Source: Pseudorasbora parva
Lineage: Eukaryota > Chordata > Actinopteri > Cypriniformes > Gobionidae
Reading direction: 5' to 3'
DNA length: 64,000 nucleotides
Assembly (NCBI RefSeq): GCF_024679245.1
Contig: NC_090177.1
Location: forward strand, 39,806,803 to 39,870,802
Numbering within the stretch: the stretch's first letter is position 1; each line of letters opens with the position of its first letter. The notes beneath the pieces are model-generated. The model saw nothing but the letters and a program-made list of their open reading frames with translations, was not told where the DNA came from and did not search any database. Below are positions 10,488 through 22,939 of the stretch, piece after piece. Made by a program: the position numbers and the translations under genes.

Positions 10488-12433
10488 TGGCGTAACTTAC
10501 TAATGATGGGCCCCGGTGCAGGCTATGCAGTTAGGCCCCCCCCCCCAACCAAGCATATGTAACACTTTAGGGTCATGTTTCATTTCTATATCAGGATATC
10601 GGTTGTTTATTATAATTTACAAATCAAATATTAATGGCTTATTCTGTGTCACCGTAGGGCCTACATCCCTTAATCATAAAAAAGACACTCTTTTATAATC
10701 AGTGAGATTCCAAATGTGAGTTATTTAGGGGGGTTCGGGGGCATGCTCCCCCTAAAAAATTTAGATTTCTAGGATCTACATATGTGCATTTTAAGATGTT
10801 CTGAAGGCCAAAAAAAGTAGATAACAATATTACTAAAGACTCATCAAGATGGACATGTTGACATAGGCTACTTTTTTGTGAGTTTTTTAGGGGGTTCTAA
10901 CATGCCCCCCCGAGAAAATTTTGATTTTTATGATCTACATATGAGCATTTTAAGATGTTCTTTTAAGATAATCTACTTACTTAATTTACTATTTATCAAA
11001 GTTTTAAGTTTATTAAAATTACAATATGAACACATTCAATACTAATCTTATGCCCAATACAGGCTGAAAAAGCTGAGTTAAAAAAAATATATATATTTAC
11101 TGAATGTTAAAAATAGAATTATATTAATTTACAATATATACACATTTATTATTAATCTTATGCCTAATCTGATGAAAATGGCTTTGTTAATATTTCTTGT
11201 TCGTTAATTAGGCCTACATTATGAATCACATAGGCATATTTCCAGTTAAAAATGTCTAAAAATTAGACACAACAAGTTTATTCATTCGCCTAAATATTTT
11301 TTTTCTTTTGATTAACATTTCTGACTTAAAGCAGCAGCTGTCAAACATGAATGTTTAGTTTAACTGCATTTATCTTACTTGACGTCGAGTTGCGCTCCTA
11401 AAAAAAAAATGTGCGCTCAGCCTCAGCAGTTTCTGTGTTACCATAAAACCCGCCTTCTCTGATTTGATTGGTTTTATCAAATATTTTGACATTGACGAGC
11501 GGTGACAGACCAATGACGCTCAGATTCACACACACACACACACACCTCTGGTTCTGACGTGCGCTGCGCTCTGCTCAGAGCCGCTACGGATTGGAGAGAC
11601 AGGCTAAAAAACGGGACGAAGCCCACATTTCGGACGTATTGTTTCGGTGATGAAAGTCTTTCGGCCAAGAAGGCACCGAGAGAATGCACTTGGTCCATTT
11701 TCGCCCGAATATTTGATATTAATAATAATAATAAATTATATTATGGGCTATTACTTAAACATAAATATGAAACTAAATAGGCTACGGTTTCTTTAACCCT
11801 CTGGCTGAAGAACGCACGTACCGGCTGTTTTTTTCCCCTCACGAGTCATGACGGGGGATAGCCTATAACTCGCAATACTCCGTAATTTTTGGCCATACAG
11901 ATAAATGTGAGACATAATTATAAATACTAATTGTCCACTTTTATTTGTGTACACTCACATAACAACAAAACTTTGTGCTTTAGTAAAATAAATAAAAAAG
12001 GTGCGCTTTCTAGGCCTATCTGCGAGAATCTGAAACTCGGTGAATACATGACATAAACATGAAACATACGCCCAAAGAAAGCTTGAAATCGCTAGATTTA
12101 AATCAAATAATTCACATTTTATAGTGAATTGTGGAGCTCACTGGCATAGAGCGGAATATCTAGCGGAGCGTCACGCAACTGTGCTCCGCTCACACGCTGA
12201 AAAAGGTGGTCAGTAGCCTATCCTAAGCGTGACGGTAGAGCGCGACAGCCGTGTGAAATCTGAAACCAGTGATTTTCATTTGAAATGTGAGTGTCACAAT
12301 ATTCATTCGGAGTCACTTTGTCGCCATGGGCCCGTTTGCAATGTGGGCATGGGCCCGTGTGCGCTGCGGGCCCCCCTGCCGCACGGGCCCCAGTGCGGCT
12401 GCACTGCCTGCACTGTCTGTAGTTACGCCCCTG
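10485..12433. mobile_element. Non-autonomous hAT-type transposon
   Basis: Ends are CAGTGGCGTAACT (10485) and the complement of CAGGGGCGTAACT (12421-12433), each flanked by TATATATA, consistent with the 8-bp duplications of hAT elements, though the TA-rich target makes the exact duplication unprovable. The sub-ends carry GGGCCCC-rich blocks. The 1.95-kb interior has no recognisable transposase; the 11559-11780 frame looks unrelated to any family I know. Confidence 0.75.
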
Positions 12434-12684
12434 TATATATATATAAATAAAATACTCCATTCTGGGCTCTAGACTAACTTCTCTACCTGCAGCAAGGGTT
12501 ACTACCAACTGCCTTTTGTTGCTCGCTCAAGCACATGATTATCAATGACTTTGCATGTTGATCAATACTAATTTATATACTTTGATCATTGGCAATGCCA
12601 CAAAAGTTGATATTTGCTAAATATTTTAATTTGAGAGAGTAGTGTTTGCTAATACTGATCTGTTTTTTTTGTTTTTCTCATCAG

Positions 12685-12785
12685 ATGCGGTCTTGAGCTT
12701 AAAGCCAATGAAAGTAGACGAATACATGGCCAAAGACTTGAAATATGCACCTGAGAGGACTGGTGGCGGTAGCAGAAAGAAGTAA
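12685..12785 (+). CDS. Candidate terminal coding exon, unrecognised
   Basis: A good acceptor (pyrimidine tract ending TTTTTCTCATCAG at 12672-12684) precedes an open frame that reads AVLSLKPMKVDEYMAKDLK and continues to a lysine-rich end GGGSRKK and a TAA (12783-12785). The 32 codons have ordinary-looking composition, unlike the repeat-driven frames elsewhere. I do not recognise the protein. An AATAAA at 13859-13864 could serve as its poly(A) signal. No intermediate exon was found. It lies within the 6.4-kb TIR element, so it could be a captured host exon, part of an element gene, or a pseudogene remnant. Confidence 0.35.
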
Positions 12786-12854
12786 CAAGAAAGGAAGACT
12801 TAACCAGCTGTGTTTAATGTTGCCCAATGTTTGGGCCGTTTTTTTTAAAGGTTA

Positions 12855-13280
12855 AAAAAAGCTAGTTCACCCAAAAATGAAAATTCTGTCATTTACTCCT
12901 CACCCTAATGTCGTTCCAGACCCGTAAGACCTCCATTCATCTTCAGAACACAGTTTAAGATATTTTATATTTACTCCGAGCTTTCTGTCCCTCCATTGAA
13001 AATGTATGTACGGTATACTGTCCATGTCCAGAAGGACCAGAAAGATAATAACATCATCAAAGTAGTCCATATGTGACATCAGTGGGTTGGATAGAATTTT
13101 TGCAATGAAAGCAATGAAAATACATTTTGGTCCAAAAATAACAACAACATAAAAAGTGACAGTATATCGTACATACATTTTCAATGAAGGGACAGAAAGC
13201 TCTTGGACTAAATATAAAATACCTTAAACTGTGTTCCGAAGATGAACGAAGGTCTTACGGGTGTGGAGCGACAAGGCGAG
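12855..13280 (+). mobile_element. GGGTTAGTTCACCC-family MITE, copy 1
   Basis: Starts with a CTAGTTCACCCAAAAATGAA block, followed by TCGTTCCAGACCCGTAAGAC. Its interior folds back (GAAAATGTATGTACG at about 12998-13012 pairs with CGTACATACATTTTC at about 13169-13183), and it ends by GAAGGTCTTACGGGTGTGGA near 13240-13265. An abundant palindromic MITE type in cyprinids. Confidence 0.8.
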
Positions 13281-13284
13281 TCAT

Positions 13285-13785
13285 TTAAAGGGTTAGATCA
13301 CCCAAAAATGAAATTGATATTAACTCCTCCCCCTAATGTCGTTCCACACCCGTAAGACCTCCGTTCATCTTCACACACAGTTTAAGATATTTTATATTTA
13401 GTCCCAGAGCATAATGCAGTATGCACACTATACTGTCCATGTCTAGAAAGGGAATAAAAACATAATCAAAGTAGTCCATATGAGACATCAGTGGGTTAAT
13501 TAGAGTCTCTTGAAGCATCGAAAATACATTTGGGTCCAAAAATAACAAAAACTACGGTTTTATTCAGCATTGGCTTCTCTTCTGCGTTTGTTTTCAAACC
13601 TCAAATAAAGATTCAAACAGCCATGAATCAATGATTCGGATCGCCACAATGCTCTGGGACTAAAATATAAAATATCTTAAACTGTGTTCTGAAGAGGAAT
13701 GGAGGTCTTACGGGTCTGGAATGACATTGGGGTGAGTCATTAATGACCTCAGTTTCACTTTTGGGTGAACTAACCCTTTAATGAC
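13285..13785 (+). mobile_element. GGGTTAGTTCACCC-family MITE, copy 2
   Basis: Follows copy 1 directly. Left end AAGGGTTAGATCACCCAAAA; right end TTTTGGGTGAACTAACCCTT as its complement (about 13756-13780). Body phrases match copy 1, with a different centre. Confidence 0.85.
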
Positions 13786-14054
13786 AGAATTTTTGGGTAA
13801 AGTAAAAGTTTGACATGTGTACAATTGATGTGAAAGGTTGGCACAATTGCAGCTATGTAATAAAGCATGTTTCCTACGTCAGTGAAATGTCTTTATTAAT
13901 CTTCTTCCTGGTCTTCCTTTGACCAATTGGCTTCTTCCAAGCTGACTGTGCGTGTTTGCAAACTTAGTGTTTATGTATCCATTTCAAGGTGTTTGGTGTT
14001 ACTGTTGAACACATCAATACTTCAGTGAAAACAGTTTAACAAAAACTATGTTGA

Positions 14055-14540
14055 AAAGCAGGACTTTATAGTGACGTTGAAATTTCAACGTTGATTGGAT
14101 TTGCAAAATCTAAACTTAAATCAATGTTGGCAAATTCACCTATGTTGAGAAACATGACGTTGAAATGACGTTGCCATTTGAACGTTGATTAGATTTGCAA
14201 AATCTAAACTAAAATCAATATTGTTTCAATGTTGGCAAATTCACCTATGTTGACAAACATGACATTGGAAAGACGTTGCCATTTCAACGTTGATTAGATT
14301 TGCAAAATCTAAACTAAAATCAATATTGTTTCAATGTTGGCAAATTCACCTATGTTGACAAACATGACGTTGGAATGACGTTGCCATTTCAACGTTGATT
14401 AGATTTGCAAAATCTAAACTAAAATCAATATTGTTTCAATGTTGGCAAATTCACCTATGTTGACAAACATGACGTTGGAATGACGTTGCCATTTCAACGT
14501 TGATTAGATTTGCAAAATCTAAACAAAATTCAACGGTTAT
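14055..14540 (+). repeat. 105-bp minisatellite at right end of the 6.4-kb element
   Basis: The word GACGTTGCCATTT recurs at 14167, 14272, 14377 and 14482, exactly 105 bp apart. Units contain TTAGATTTGCAAAATCTAAA, itself a palindrome. About four and a half copies. Confidence 0.92.
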
Positions 14541-14598
14541 CCAACACTGGCACCTGACGTTGATTCAACAGTGGCTCAATGTTAAAATGCCAGCTGGG

Positions 14599-15088
14599 AT
14601 TACTCACTGAGCTCAGATTATTCTCCTTAGTTAAAGACTCCGGCACTCTCACCTTTGTCAAACAAAGTATGTGCCCTACGCACATAAACTACAGCTTTCT
14701 TATTGTATCAACAATTTACCTTATTAACTGAGATCTCTTCTAAACTTTAGAGGAGACATGTGAGGGCTTCAGAGTCTTACTGAGGGGAAAAACATCTGAG
14801 CACAGTGTGTGATGATGTTGAGATCTCTTATGAATCTTCAGAGAAGACGTGTGAGAGCTCCAGTGTTTCTCGCTAAAGGAGAAAAGTCTGAGCACAGTGT
14901 GTGATGTTGTTGAGATCTCTTCTAAATCTTTAAAGGAGACAAATATGAGAATGTTAGAGTTTTTGTCTCAGGAGACAAGTGTGAGAAACAGAAGACTTAA
15001 GCAAAAGTCTCCATTTAATGTTAATGTAGCCTCATTTATGTCTCGCAGAAACATTTGAATTGTTAAAGGGTTTTTTCCCTTCTGGGTA
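14599..15088 (-). repeat. Outer palindromic repeat, centre and right arm
   Basis: From 14599 the sequence first continues the left-arm unit (GCTCAGATTATTCTCCTTAG). After a non-repeat centre (about 14655-14728) it carries three units in inverted orientation, starting at GAGATCTCTTCTAAA (14731), GAGATCTCTTATGAA (about 14820) and GAGATCTCTTCTAAA (about 14912). They end near GGGTTTTTTCCC. Together with 5965-6341 it forms a foldback repeat. Confidence 0.75.
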
Positions 15089-15935
15089 GCTTATACTGTA
15101 TGTGATTCATCCATGCCATTTCAATCAAGCACAATACATGCAAAGAACAAAACAACCTGTTTACAGAAACCATGAAGCACTGGTACACTATAGTATTACA
15201 TTTGTTTTAAAGAAATTATTTATCTAGACTAAACACCATACACTTATCTGATCATTGTTTGGAATGTAAGCACTGCATATTCATTTCTGGGCATTGAAGA
15301 TCAATTTTAATGAATAACCCTTGATATTCTGAAACACATCATGCTTTTTGAATTATAGTTTCAGTATTGACAACATTAGTACAATTTAAGACATTTGGGG
15401 TTGGTTGAAAAACTTCTTAGACTAGTCGCAAAAGGTAGTCAAGAATTATTTTTCCCCCAAGCCTGGTAATAACTTATTTAAGTCAGTTACATGAAAAGGT
15501 AATTTAATTTCAATTGCAAAAGAAAGATTGATTGCCCTTTGGTTAACTACTACTTAGCATAGTTGCATAGTAACGTATGAACTTCTTTGACAAAGTTTAT
15601 GCAGCTGGCAGTAGAAGGCAAAGCTGATACGTAAATGAGACATATAAGAGATAATAAGCCCTTAGTATTCTGAGCTTAGGGAACGCTCTGTCAGAGCCAT
15701 AGCCTTGTGGACAGCACATCAACATTGAGGCACAGCAGCACCTCAGACAGCACGAGTTCAAGTCCCAGCTAAAGGTATACTTTCCTGCTCCTGTTCCCTT
15801 CTCGCCTCTCACATTGTTTCCGGTTTCTTATAGTACGGTCCTGTCCATTATAGGTGAAAAACCCCAATGTCATTGAAAAAATAAAAAAACAGCAAGACAA
15901 TAAAGAAAACACCCATGTTTCTCAATTTACACTCC
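15089..15935. other. Intergenic, nothing identified
   Basis: AT-rich sequence without a supported gene or transposon end. Confidence 0.4.
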
Positions 15936-15939
15936 TTTT

Positions 15940-16420
15940 TCTCAGATATTTTTCATGTCTCAGTTGTGTCTACTCTTATTTCTCCTGATGGATTTTAGGA
16001 GAAACATCTGAGACACTGCTGATACTACAACAAGAGCTAAATAAGAATCTCAATTAAGTCTCGGATATTTCTCATGTCTCAGTTGTGTCTACTCTTATTT
16101 CTCCTGATGGATTTTAGGAGAAACATCTGAGACACTGCTGATACTACAACAAGAGCTAAATAAGAATCTCAATTAAGTCTCGGATATTTCTCATGTCTCA
16201 GTTGTGTCTACTCTTATTTCTTCTTATGGATTTTAGGAGAAACATGGGAAGTCAAAGCTGACACCGAATTTAGACAATAAAGAGATTTTCCAAGCTTCTC
16301 TAACCAATCTCAGTTTTGACTTTCTTAGACAGCTCTCATTTGTGTCTATATTTGTTTCTCCTAAGGTATTTTAGGAGAAACATCTGATAAACAGTGGACA
16401 CTTGATCAAGAAACATAGGA
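15940..16420 (+). repeat. 119-bp tandem repeat related to the outer repeat
   Basis: CATGTCTCAGTTGTGTC recurs at 15954, 16073 and 16192, 119 bp apart; the first two units are nearly identical. Each unit contains TCTCCT...AGGAGA as a small hairpin. Degenerate copies continue to about 16420. It shares the TCTC/GAGAC vocabulary of the foldback repeat at 5965-15088. Confidence 0.88.
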
Positions 16421-16433
16421 GAATCACAACTAT

Positions 16434-17143
16434 AGGGTGCTTCTCAATATCCCTCCACGTTTCCTCGCTCCTCCGTCCTCCATCCTATGACCCGGAAACC
16501 GATGGAGCTCAGCCATCTTGTAGGAGATCTCAATTCTCTAATTGCACTGTGAGGATGGAGGAGTGAGGAGGCTTCCTGAGGAGTCGTGAGCGAGGATACA
16601 CTGGAGTATCCTTTGCAGAAGTGTTTTATCGACTAAAGGTGGCTCAAGCATTAATTCTCCTCCCTCTTCACATCGTGCCAGTTTATTAATCATTATTATT
16701 ATGTTTACATGTACAAGACACAAATGTTTGTCAAATAACAACACCTGACAGTTGCAAAATTATATCAAAGCGCAAGAAAATGAAAGGAACAAATAGAAAC
16801 TAATATTATACAACGAAAAAGCAGTTAATAACTAGAATTCGTTGTTAATAATAACTGGTAATATTGTTTAAAATATGGACAAATGTGGAATTTTGTGGAG
16901 GCTGAAGCTTACAATATAAATAGTTATCTATAATGTTCAAGAATCCCGACTAAATCCAGCGGTGTCATCATTAATTGGCGCCGCTTTGAAGTGACGTTAA
17001 AGGGAGCAATGATATATCAATTCACTTGATTCAATTCCCCCTCGTATCTTTTCCTCACGCCTTTCCCTCGCGTCCTGAAGGGGTGGAGCTAAGGCGCGAG
17101 GAAAGGAAACGAGGATGCACAAATAAGAAATGGGAAGCACCCT
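16434..17143. mobile_element. MITE with AGGGTGCTTC termini
   Basis: AGGGTGCTTCTCA at 16434 is mirrored by TGGGAAGCACCCT at 17131-17143. Sub-terminal sequences are also related (TTTCCTCGCTCCTCC against the complement of GAGGAAAGGAAACGAGG). 710 bp, no coding capacity. Flanks show no clear target duplication. Confidence 0.8.
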
Positions 17144-17309
17144 TTGTCTCCTGAGCTTAAAAATTAGCAACCAATGAGCAAATAGTTTTTTCCTCTAGGT
17201 GATTAGCACGTTCACTCAACAGATTAACTTCTGTTTTGCCAGCAATGATTTGATGACATTATTGATAATTAATGTTTGAACAAAAAGGCAATATTAAACA
17301 CAACTTCAG

Positions 17310-18120
17310 GTAACCTGATCGCCGTTGCTTCTCTAGGGCTGTTTCGCGGTATTTTCGGAGCATGTAAACGGTGCATGCTCCATGACTTTGCTACCAAACC
17401 ACGCCCTCCTGCTGTCATCAGCCGTCATATCAGCAAGGGGGTAATCTAGCGCTCGGAAAGCGTTCCACCCATAGGGGCGGCCATTGCTAACCAAGCCATC
17501 ACCTGCTGTTAGCATCCCATTGACTCCCATTTATTTTTGCGTCACTTTGACAGTGAATAACTTTACATCTGAGGCGTTTAAAGACTCCATTTGTCCATTG
17601 TTTATTTCTAAAGAAACACGACAATGCATAAAAGGCTCCGTTACCTTGTATCTTACACTATCGCCCCGCAGAAGCTGTTTTTGTCAAAATAGGCTAACTA
17701 TTGCGTCATAACCAACGCGACTCTGTCGCACAGTTGAGAAATTACCGTATAGACCTGAGGAGATGCTCAGAAGCAATCTTTTACTGTCTATGAGAAAGTC
17801 AGAGGGACGTAGAGACATAAAGTCTGATAAAGTCAAGGGAGAAGAATGGGGAGAAGCCGACAGTGAGCCAAAAGCAACGGGAGAAAATATTTAAACAACG
17901 TGATTCAGATTTCACTTTCCACAACTACTAGAAGACCTACAGCTGTCCGACCGGTTGCTTACGTCACATCTACGTCCTCAAGCTCAGTCTGAGCCGGCGC
18001 AGTTCACTCAGCCATCAGGAGTGAGTGCTCCTAACTGACCTCACTTTCCGCCGTTGAAGTCTATGGGAACGCTCTGTCCATTTCTTTTACTGTCTATGCA
18101 CATCAGAGCCATTGAAATAG
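17310..18120 (+). repeat. Dispersed cyprinid repeat(s)
   Basis: Contains phrases I recall from zebrafish-type repeats: CTTTACATCTGAGGCGTTTA, AAACACGACAATGCATAAAA and the recurring TTTTACTGTCTATG (17778 and 18087). Boundaries are uncertain. Frames in it are short and not protein-like. Confidence 0.55.
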
Positions 18121-19833
18121 GCAGAGCTCTGAGATGTGCCCTAAGGACTCTGCAACTGCACATGCACATTAGGTTTGTCCAGGCTGAAAAATACATTTTC
18201 TGTCATGATTCAAGAGTTTAGAAACAACATTTATATTACAGTTGTTGTCAGATTTCACTGGTGATTTCAAATATGAAACTGAATCGAAAGCTTGGCGAAC
18301 AGTTTTGGAGAATTTGATGTTTCCTCATTCAAAGAGAGAGGAGCTGCATCTCCCTGCCTGAGAGATGTTTCAAAGATGGCTGCGATCCACTTTTGTTCCA
18401 CGCTCGGTTTTTTGGCAAGGAGTCCACTTCACGCAATACAAAGTCAGTGGAGAGGGTTGGATTGTTTTCCCCTGTTGTGTATGTGGCCTAAATGTTCTCT
18501 GTGCCTCTGTCGCAATGAAAAGTATTGAAAAGAGATTGTCTAAACCTAACTCCATTGGATTCTCAAACTGTCAGTCAAACCTCATAACTAAACTTGCCTC
18601 ATTTGTGAATGAACTGACGTGCTCCACACAGTTGGGACCATCTTTACTTGTTTGCAGTGCAAAGGTAAATAATAAAGAAGAACCGGTTGTTTGGATAAGT
18701 ACAGCATTTTCTTTAGTCAAGAAACAGATATTCAAAAGGCTATGCTATATGTATTTGTGGAGCGGAGAAGAGTGTCTTAGTCTAGCATTTGCAGTGGAGT
18801 TAGAGCCAATACCGTGTTAAATAGCCTGTGTGTGGCACTTCATGTTTTTATAACATGAAAATTTGGCCAAATAAAAGGGGGAAAAAACTGAGCTCCCCCA
18901 CATTGTTGCTACAATGAACTGTGAGTTGATGAAAACTTTCTTTTGCTTGTCAGAATATGAGGCAAACCTGACCCTTAGTAATATATGTTTGTTAGTGTTT
19001 CGCTTTTCGTTAGCATTTGTACACCACCTGTTGACCAACTAGAGAGTGAGAATAAAATGGCTGTAAAAAAGATCAGAAATTGGATTTCAGTTTATCCAAC
19101 AGGATCTAAGATATTTTTAAAGGATTTGTGTTGATCCTATAAGGGTCTGAGCAAATTATAGATGGATATAAATGCCGTTAGCATTCCTGTGGGATTTTTT
19201 TGTCAAAGGAAAATGAGAGCAGAGTAAACTGAGAGATGTTCTGTGTGTGTGTCCTCACATACACACGCATGTGGACGCCGCAGGCCTTGGGGTAACTGCC
19301 GGGGTAAGAGGTGCTCGCTGTACGGAGAGGACAGCCTGTGTTTATTCAGACTTATTTATTGGGCTAAGCCTGCAGTAAAACACTATCAGAGTCTGGAATG
19401 ATATCCTCACCTCATATGCTCCTTATAAATGCCCATCTGCGGGGGGGGGGGAAGAAGAAGGGAATGTGCTGTGCCTTCAGCAAAATGACAGGAACCAGGT
19501 GAGACTTGAAAGGCAGTGCAGGAGTCAACCAATCAAATTCATCCTCTTATCAGATTCATTATGACTAGTGCATTTTCTTATTTCACTTGTTGGCTTGGCA
19601 GAAGGTTAGTTTTGTCTGTATACTAAGTGCCTCTTACAAACCGTATGGAAGAAAATCTGTCCTTGTGACAAAGTACACTTTAGCATTCTTGTAAAAAGCT
19701 GATTATTTACGGAAATAATATACTTAAGTGTGAACAGAATGTAAAGTTTAATGCACTTAATTGTATGTTATTGTTGTTTAAATGTATATTTGTTGGTCAA
19801 AATGCAGAAGTGAGTTAGCAGTTTAGCAATTAC
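18121..19833. other. Region downstream of bmp7; no supported gene
   Basis: A 151-codon plus-strand frame (18365-18820) has no resemblance to a protein family I know. It starts within a TTTCAAAGATGGCTGCGAT phrase typical of a fish repeat, so I do not call it a gene. 18900-19833 looks single-copy and contains a run of G at about 19441-19450. Confidence 0.4.
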
Positions 19834-20380
19834 GGTTCCCTCGTCCTGAAGTCAATGGGTTTTTTTTATGGGGTTTCGTTTAAATGGCTGAAATAAGGTC
19901 TGTGGTGAAAACAAGTTCAAGACACTTTCACGTTTAATTCTACGGCATAAAATACATCAGTATTACTCCACTCGTAATTGAAGCTGTTACGTGTCTTGAA
20001 AAAGGTCTAAATGTGTCTAAAGTGTCTAAATGTGACTATAGAGGCTGTCAATTAATCACACCAAACAAATGAACTCTGTCAGCTTTAACAGCCTCATTAT
20101 GCTCATAATTTGACTCTTATGAACTAGTATAACTCAAACGCTCTGGGAAAATCTTTTGCGATAAAAAAGATAGAAGCTTTTTACTTCTGGCGACTGCATT
20201 TAGGCTCATAAAAGTTGAGTTCAGCTGTGAAAATGATCTTGATGGGGAAAACGTGCAAGTGTCATAAACTTCTGTTGATAACAGCGCTTATTTTTTTATT
20301 TATTTATTTTTTTTGGGGGGGGGGGGGGGGTAATCCAAAAGCCTATGGGAAAATCCTATGTGGGTTTTCTTGAGGGAACC
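19834..20380. mobile_element. MITE with GGTTCCCTC termini and internal poly-G
   Basis: GGTTCCCTC (19834-19842) and GAGGGAACC (20372-20380) form the ends. Inner ends pair loosely (GTCAATGGGTTTT against AAAAGCCTATGGGA). A run of 16 G lies at 20315-20330 after a T-rich run. No coding capacity. Confidence 0.6.
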
Positions 20381-21030
20381 AGTGCGATGTGAATGGCCGG
20401 TTCGCCTAGAAAGTGATGTCACACCTGCACCACTCTATTAGCTGAACTTTAGACTTTTTGGAACCACTTAAAGGTGTACATCAGCGCTGGTAAGATGAAT
20501 CTGTATTTAAACTGGGTCATCAATTTAGTAGAAATGTGAAATTATTTTTGAATTTGGTGCCTTCTAGAAAATGTATTTTTGTCTCATGGGGATGAAAGAC
20601 TACAATTCCCAGAATGCTTCGCTGCCCTGTGAGGCCACTCCCAAAGCCACCGCTACTGGATTACTGTGACTGAGTTGGAGAACAGACTCCACAATTAAAT
20701 ACTGAACGTGTCTGTTCAATATAACGATCGAGTCGCCGCGCGAGTCTCACAGCCCAAATGCTGCAGGAGTCAGATTACATTCTGTCATGAATGAGCTCTC
20801 GTGATGAGAGCTGAGGTAAACGCGACCACACTCGCAGCATACATTCACAGCACGTGTTCAGTCTTGCGCATTTTCAGTTCATGCCTTTGGAAGCTTAACT
20901 TTCATAGAAATTAATTTGAGAAGTTAAAACACTTACATTGCTCGCCATAGCTCTGTTTAAATGAGTGCCTGCAGCTGAGCTGAGCTGTGAGTGTGATCTC
21001 CATCCCCCATGCGCGGGTTCAAAACATGTG
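20381..21030. other. Non-coding, probably dispersed repeat
   Basis: Contains ACTACAATTCCCAGAATGC, a phrase common in vertebrate regulatory and repeat DNA, and a CpG-rich patch around 20725-20750. No gene seen. It may be continuous with the hairpin at 21031-21169. Confidence 0.4.
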
Positions 21031-21169
21031 GAAATAGCTCCCTCTGCTGGCTGCAGTCTTTAGCCTTTGGCCAAACATTCCTCCAATGAGGCAAATATCA
21101 TCAATTTGCATCATTGGAGGAATTTTTGGCCATAGGCTAAAGACTACAGCCAGCAGAGGGAGCTATTTC
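21031..21169. promoter_or_regulatory. Long hairpin with divergent CTCF-like motifs
   Basis: Arms 21031-21096 and 21104-21169 are near-perfect inverted copies (about 66 bp each) with a loop of about 7 bp. The outer part of each arm reads CCAGCAGAGGGAGCTA (right arm plus, left arm minus), a close fit to the CTCF core consensus. The stem also contains ATTCCTCCAATGA. Structure is directly seen; CTCF binding is inference. Confidence 0.7.
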
Positions 21170-21316
21170 GTCATGTTTTCCTTTGAAGCACAATCATTTG
21201 AATATACTCCAGAGTTTCTACTGATACAAAGCCATTTGCTAATCGCAGAAGTAACCCTTTAAGAAGGGCTTTATATGTAATTTCATAATGATATTGTTAT
21301 AGTAAATAAAGCATTC

Positions 21317-22148
21317 TTAAAGGGGTCATATAATGCCATTTTTGTACAAGTTAGTATGATTTAGTGTCTAAATGAAAACATTGTAATATACTTTAATTAA
21401 AAATTCTCATAAGTATTGTAAGAAAACACTCATTTTACCAGGTCAAAAACAGCTCTGTTTTCAGCAAGCCATATCAGTGCATACGGCTTTAAATGCTAAT
21501 GAGCTTTGCTCACCCTCTGTTCTGTGGGGCGCTTTGACAAATACACTGTTGCCTTGACAACAGTTGAGGGGAAAGAATGGCGACAGGAGTCTCTGAGGAC
21601 ACATCTGTGCAACCGTATCAATTTGAGTCAGAGTCGGACTGGAACAAGATGACAGCTCCAACGAAATTCGACAATTAAGGCTCGAACAGGACGTTTCTGA
21701 ATGGTTGGTTAACGTAATGTCACTTTGATCTATCTGGCAGGGTAACGTTAGCATAGTGAGATACGAATGCTATGTGTTTACTGACGTTAGTTCATTGACA
21801 GATTGATGTTACAGCTAATGCTAATAAAAACTTGTTATCTGTAAATCTAGGCTTGTTAGTGATTCGTTACGTTAACTATGCAGTGTAATAACTGTTACAA
21901 CACAATGAGCTCGCTCAGGGCGGGTCTGTGTTGAAACGCTGCTGTCAATCAACAATCATGGGAGAGGTGTGTGTGTGACGTCAAATGGTCCAACGGCTTG
22001 ATTTGAGACAGGAGAAAACATATAAGGAGGTTTAAAAAACCACTTGATGGATTTTTATCATTATAGGATGGTTGTGTACAGGCACTGCCACACACATTTC
22101 CATACAATCAACTTGTAAAAGTGTATGTACATTATATGACCCCTTTAA
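21317..22148. mobile_element. TTAA-flanked MITE (piggyBac-like)
   Basis: TTAA plus AGGGGTCATATAATG at 21317 is mirrored by CATTATATGACCCCT plus TTAA ending at 22148. TTAA duplication is the hallmark of piggyBac-type insertion. 832 bp; contains a TTTAAATGCTAATGAGCTTT phrase. No transposase. Lies about 0.8 kb downstream of the bmp7 stop codon. Confidence 0.8.
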
Positions 22149-22939
22149 AAGTCACTTCTAACTTGTATGTCATGTATTGAAACATTTAAATACACATTTG
22201 TGATTTAATACATTTAAAGTAACTTTAAATGTAATATCAATATGGTTACTATTTTAATAAAGTACTTAACATGGGCTTTTGTTAGTCAGAAGTGTACTTC
22301 TTTTTCACAAGGGTGAAGAAACTACGCTAGCATAGTTTGGCAAATCCATTAATCAAAGTCCTAAAAATGTGAACATTTTTGAATTGTTGTAGTTGTATAT
22401 GGCAGCTGTTAATCCCATATGTTGTAATTTTATGGCATGCATGAATTAATTAACATTTGTATGAAAAACAAGTGTTATGGTCCAAAAACAATAAGGGTGA
22501 AATGCCTTTTTTTTCAACAGTGTGGAGGACACATTAAAAACAGACAAAAAGACAAGGATGTTTAGACTCCATGTTTAGACCAGGAAAATAAATACACTTT
22601 TGTTTCTTTTGTTGAAAAACTATTTACACAGTAGAAAGCACAAGTATCATATAAAAGTGTGTACATGTGAGCATGTATATGTGTGCATACAAATGTTGGC
22701 TGCTTGGGTCTTTTCTGGTAATATCCTCTTTTTTTGAGCCATATTTTAAACATTAATTGTTACATGTAAGACAATTTTGCACATCGTCCATGGTAAAAGT
22801 AATCCTGGAATTGGCCTGAGATCTTCATATGGTTTTTAGGACCTTGTGAGTGCTCCTTTTTATAAGGAAATGAAGAGCAGTCAGATGTGTGACTGTGTGT
22901 ATTGTCTATACTGTGTGTGTGTGTGTGTGTGATTGGACT
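22149..22939 (-). other. bmp7: bmp7 3' UTR and downstream flank
   Basis: Sequence immediately 3' of the bmp7 stop codon on the minus strand. It includes a (CA)n tract (22911-22931, ten units) only a few bases after the stop. I found no clear canonical AATAAA on the minus strand between 22149 and 22939, only TATTAAAT-like variants, so the poly(A) site is not fixed. Confidence 0.55.

Noticed and set aside
12685..12785. C-terminus of a gene usually near BMP7 (such as RAE1)
   Set aside because: The residues do not match the RAE1 C-terminus as I know it; left unnamed.
18365..18820. 151-codon plus-strand frame
   Set aside because: No family resemblance, no splice or promoter support, and it begins in a sequence typical of fish repeats.
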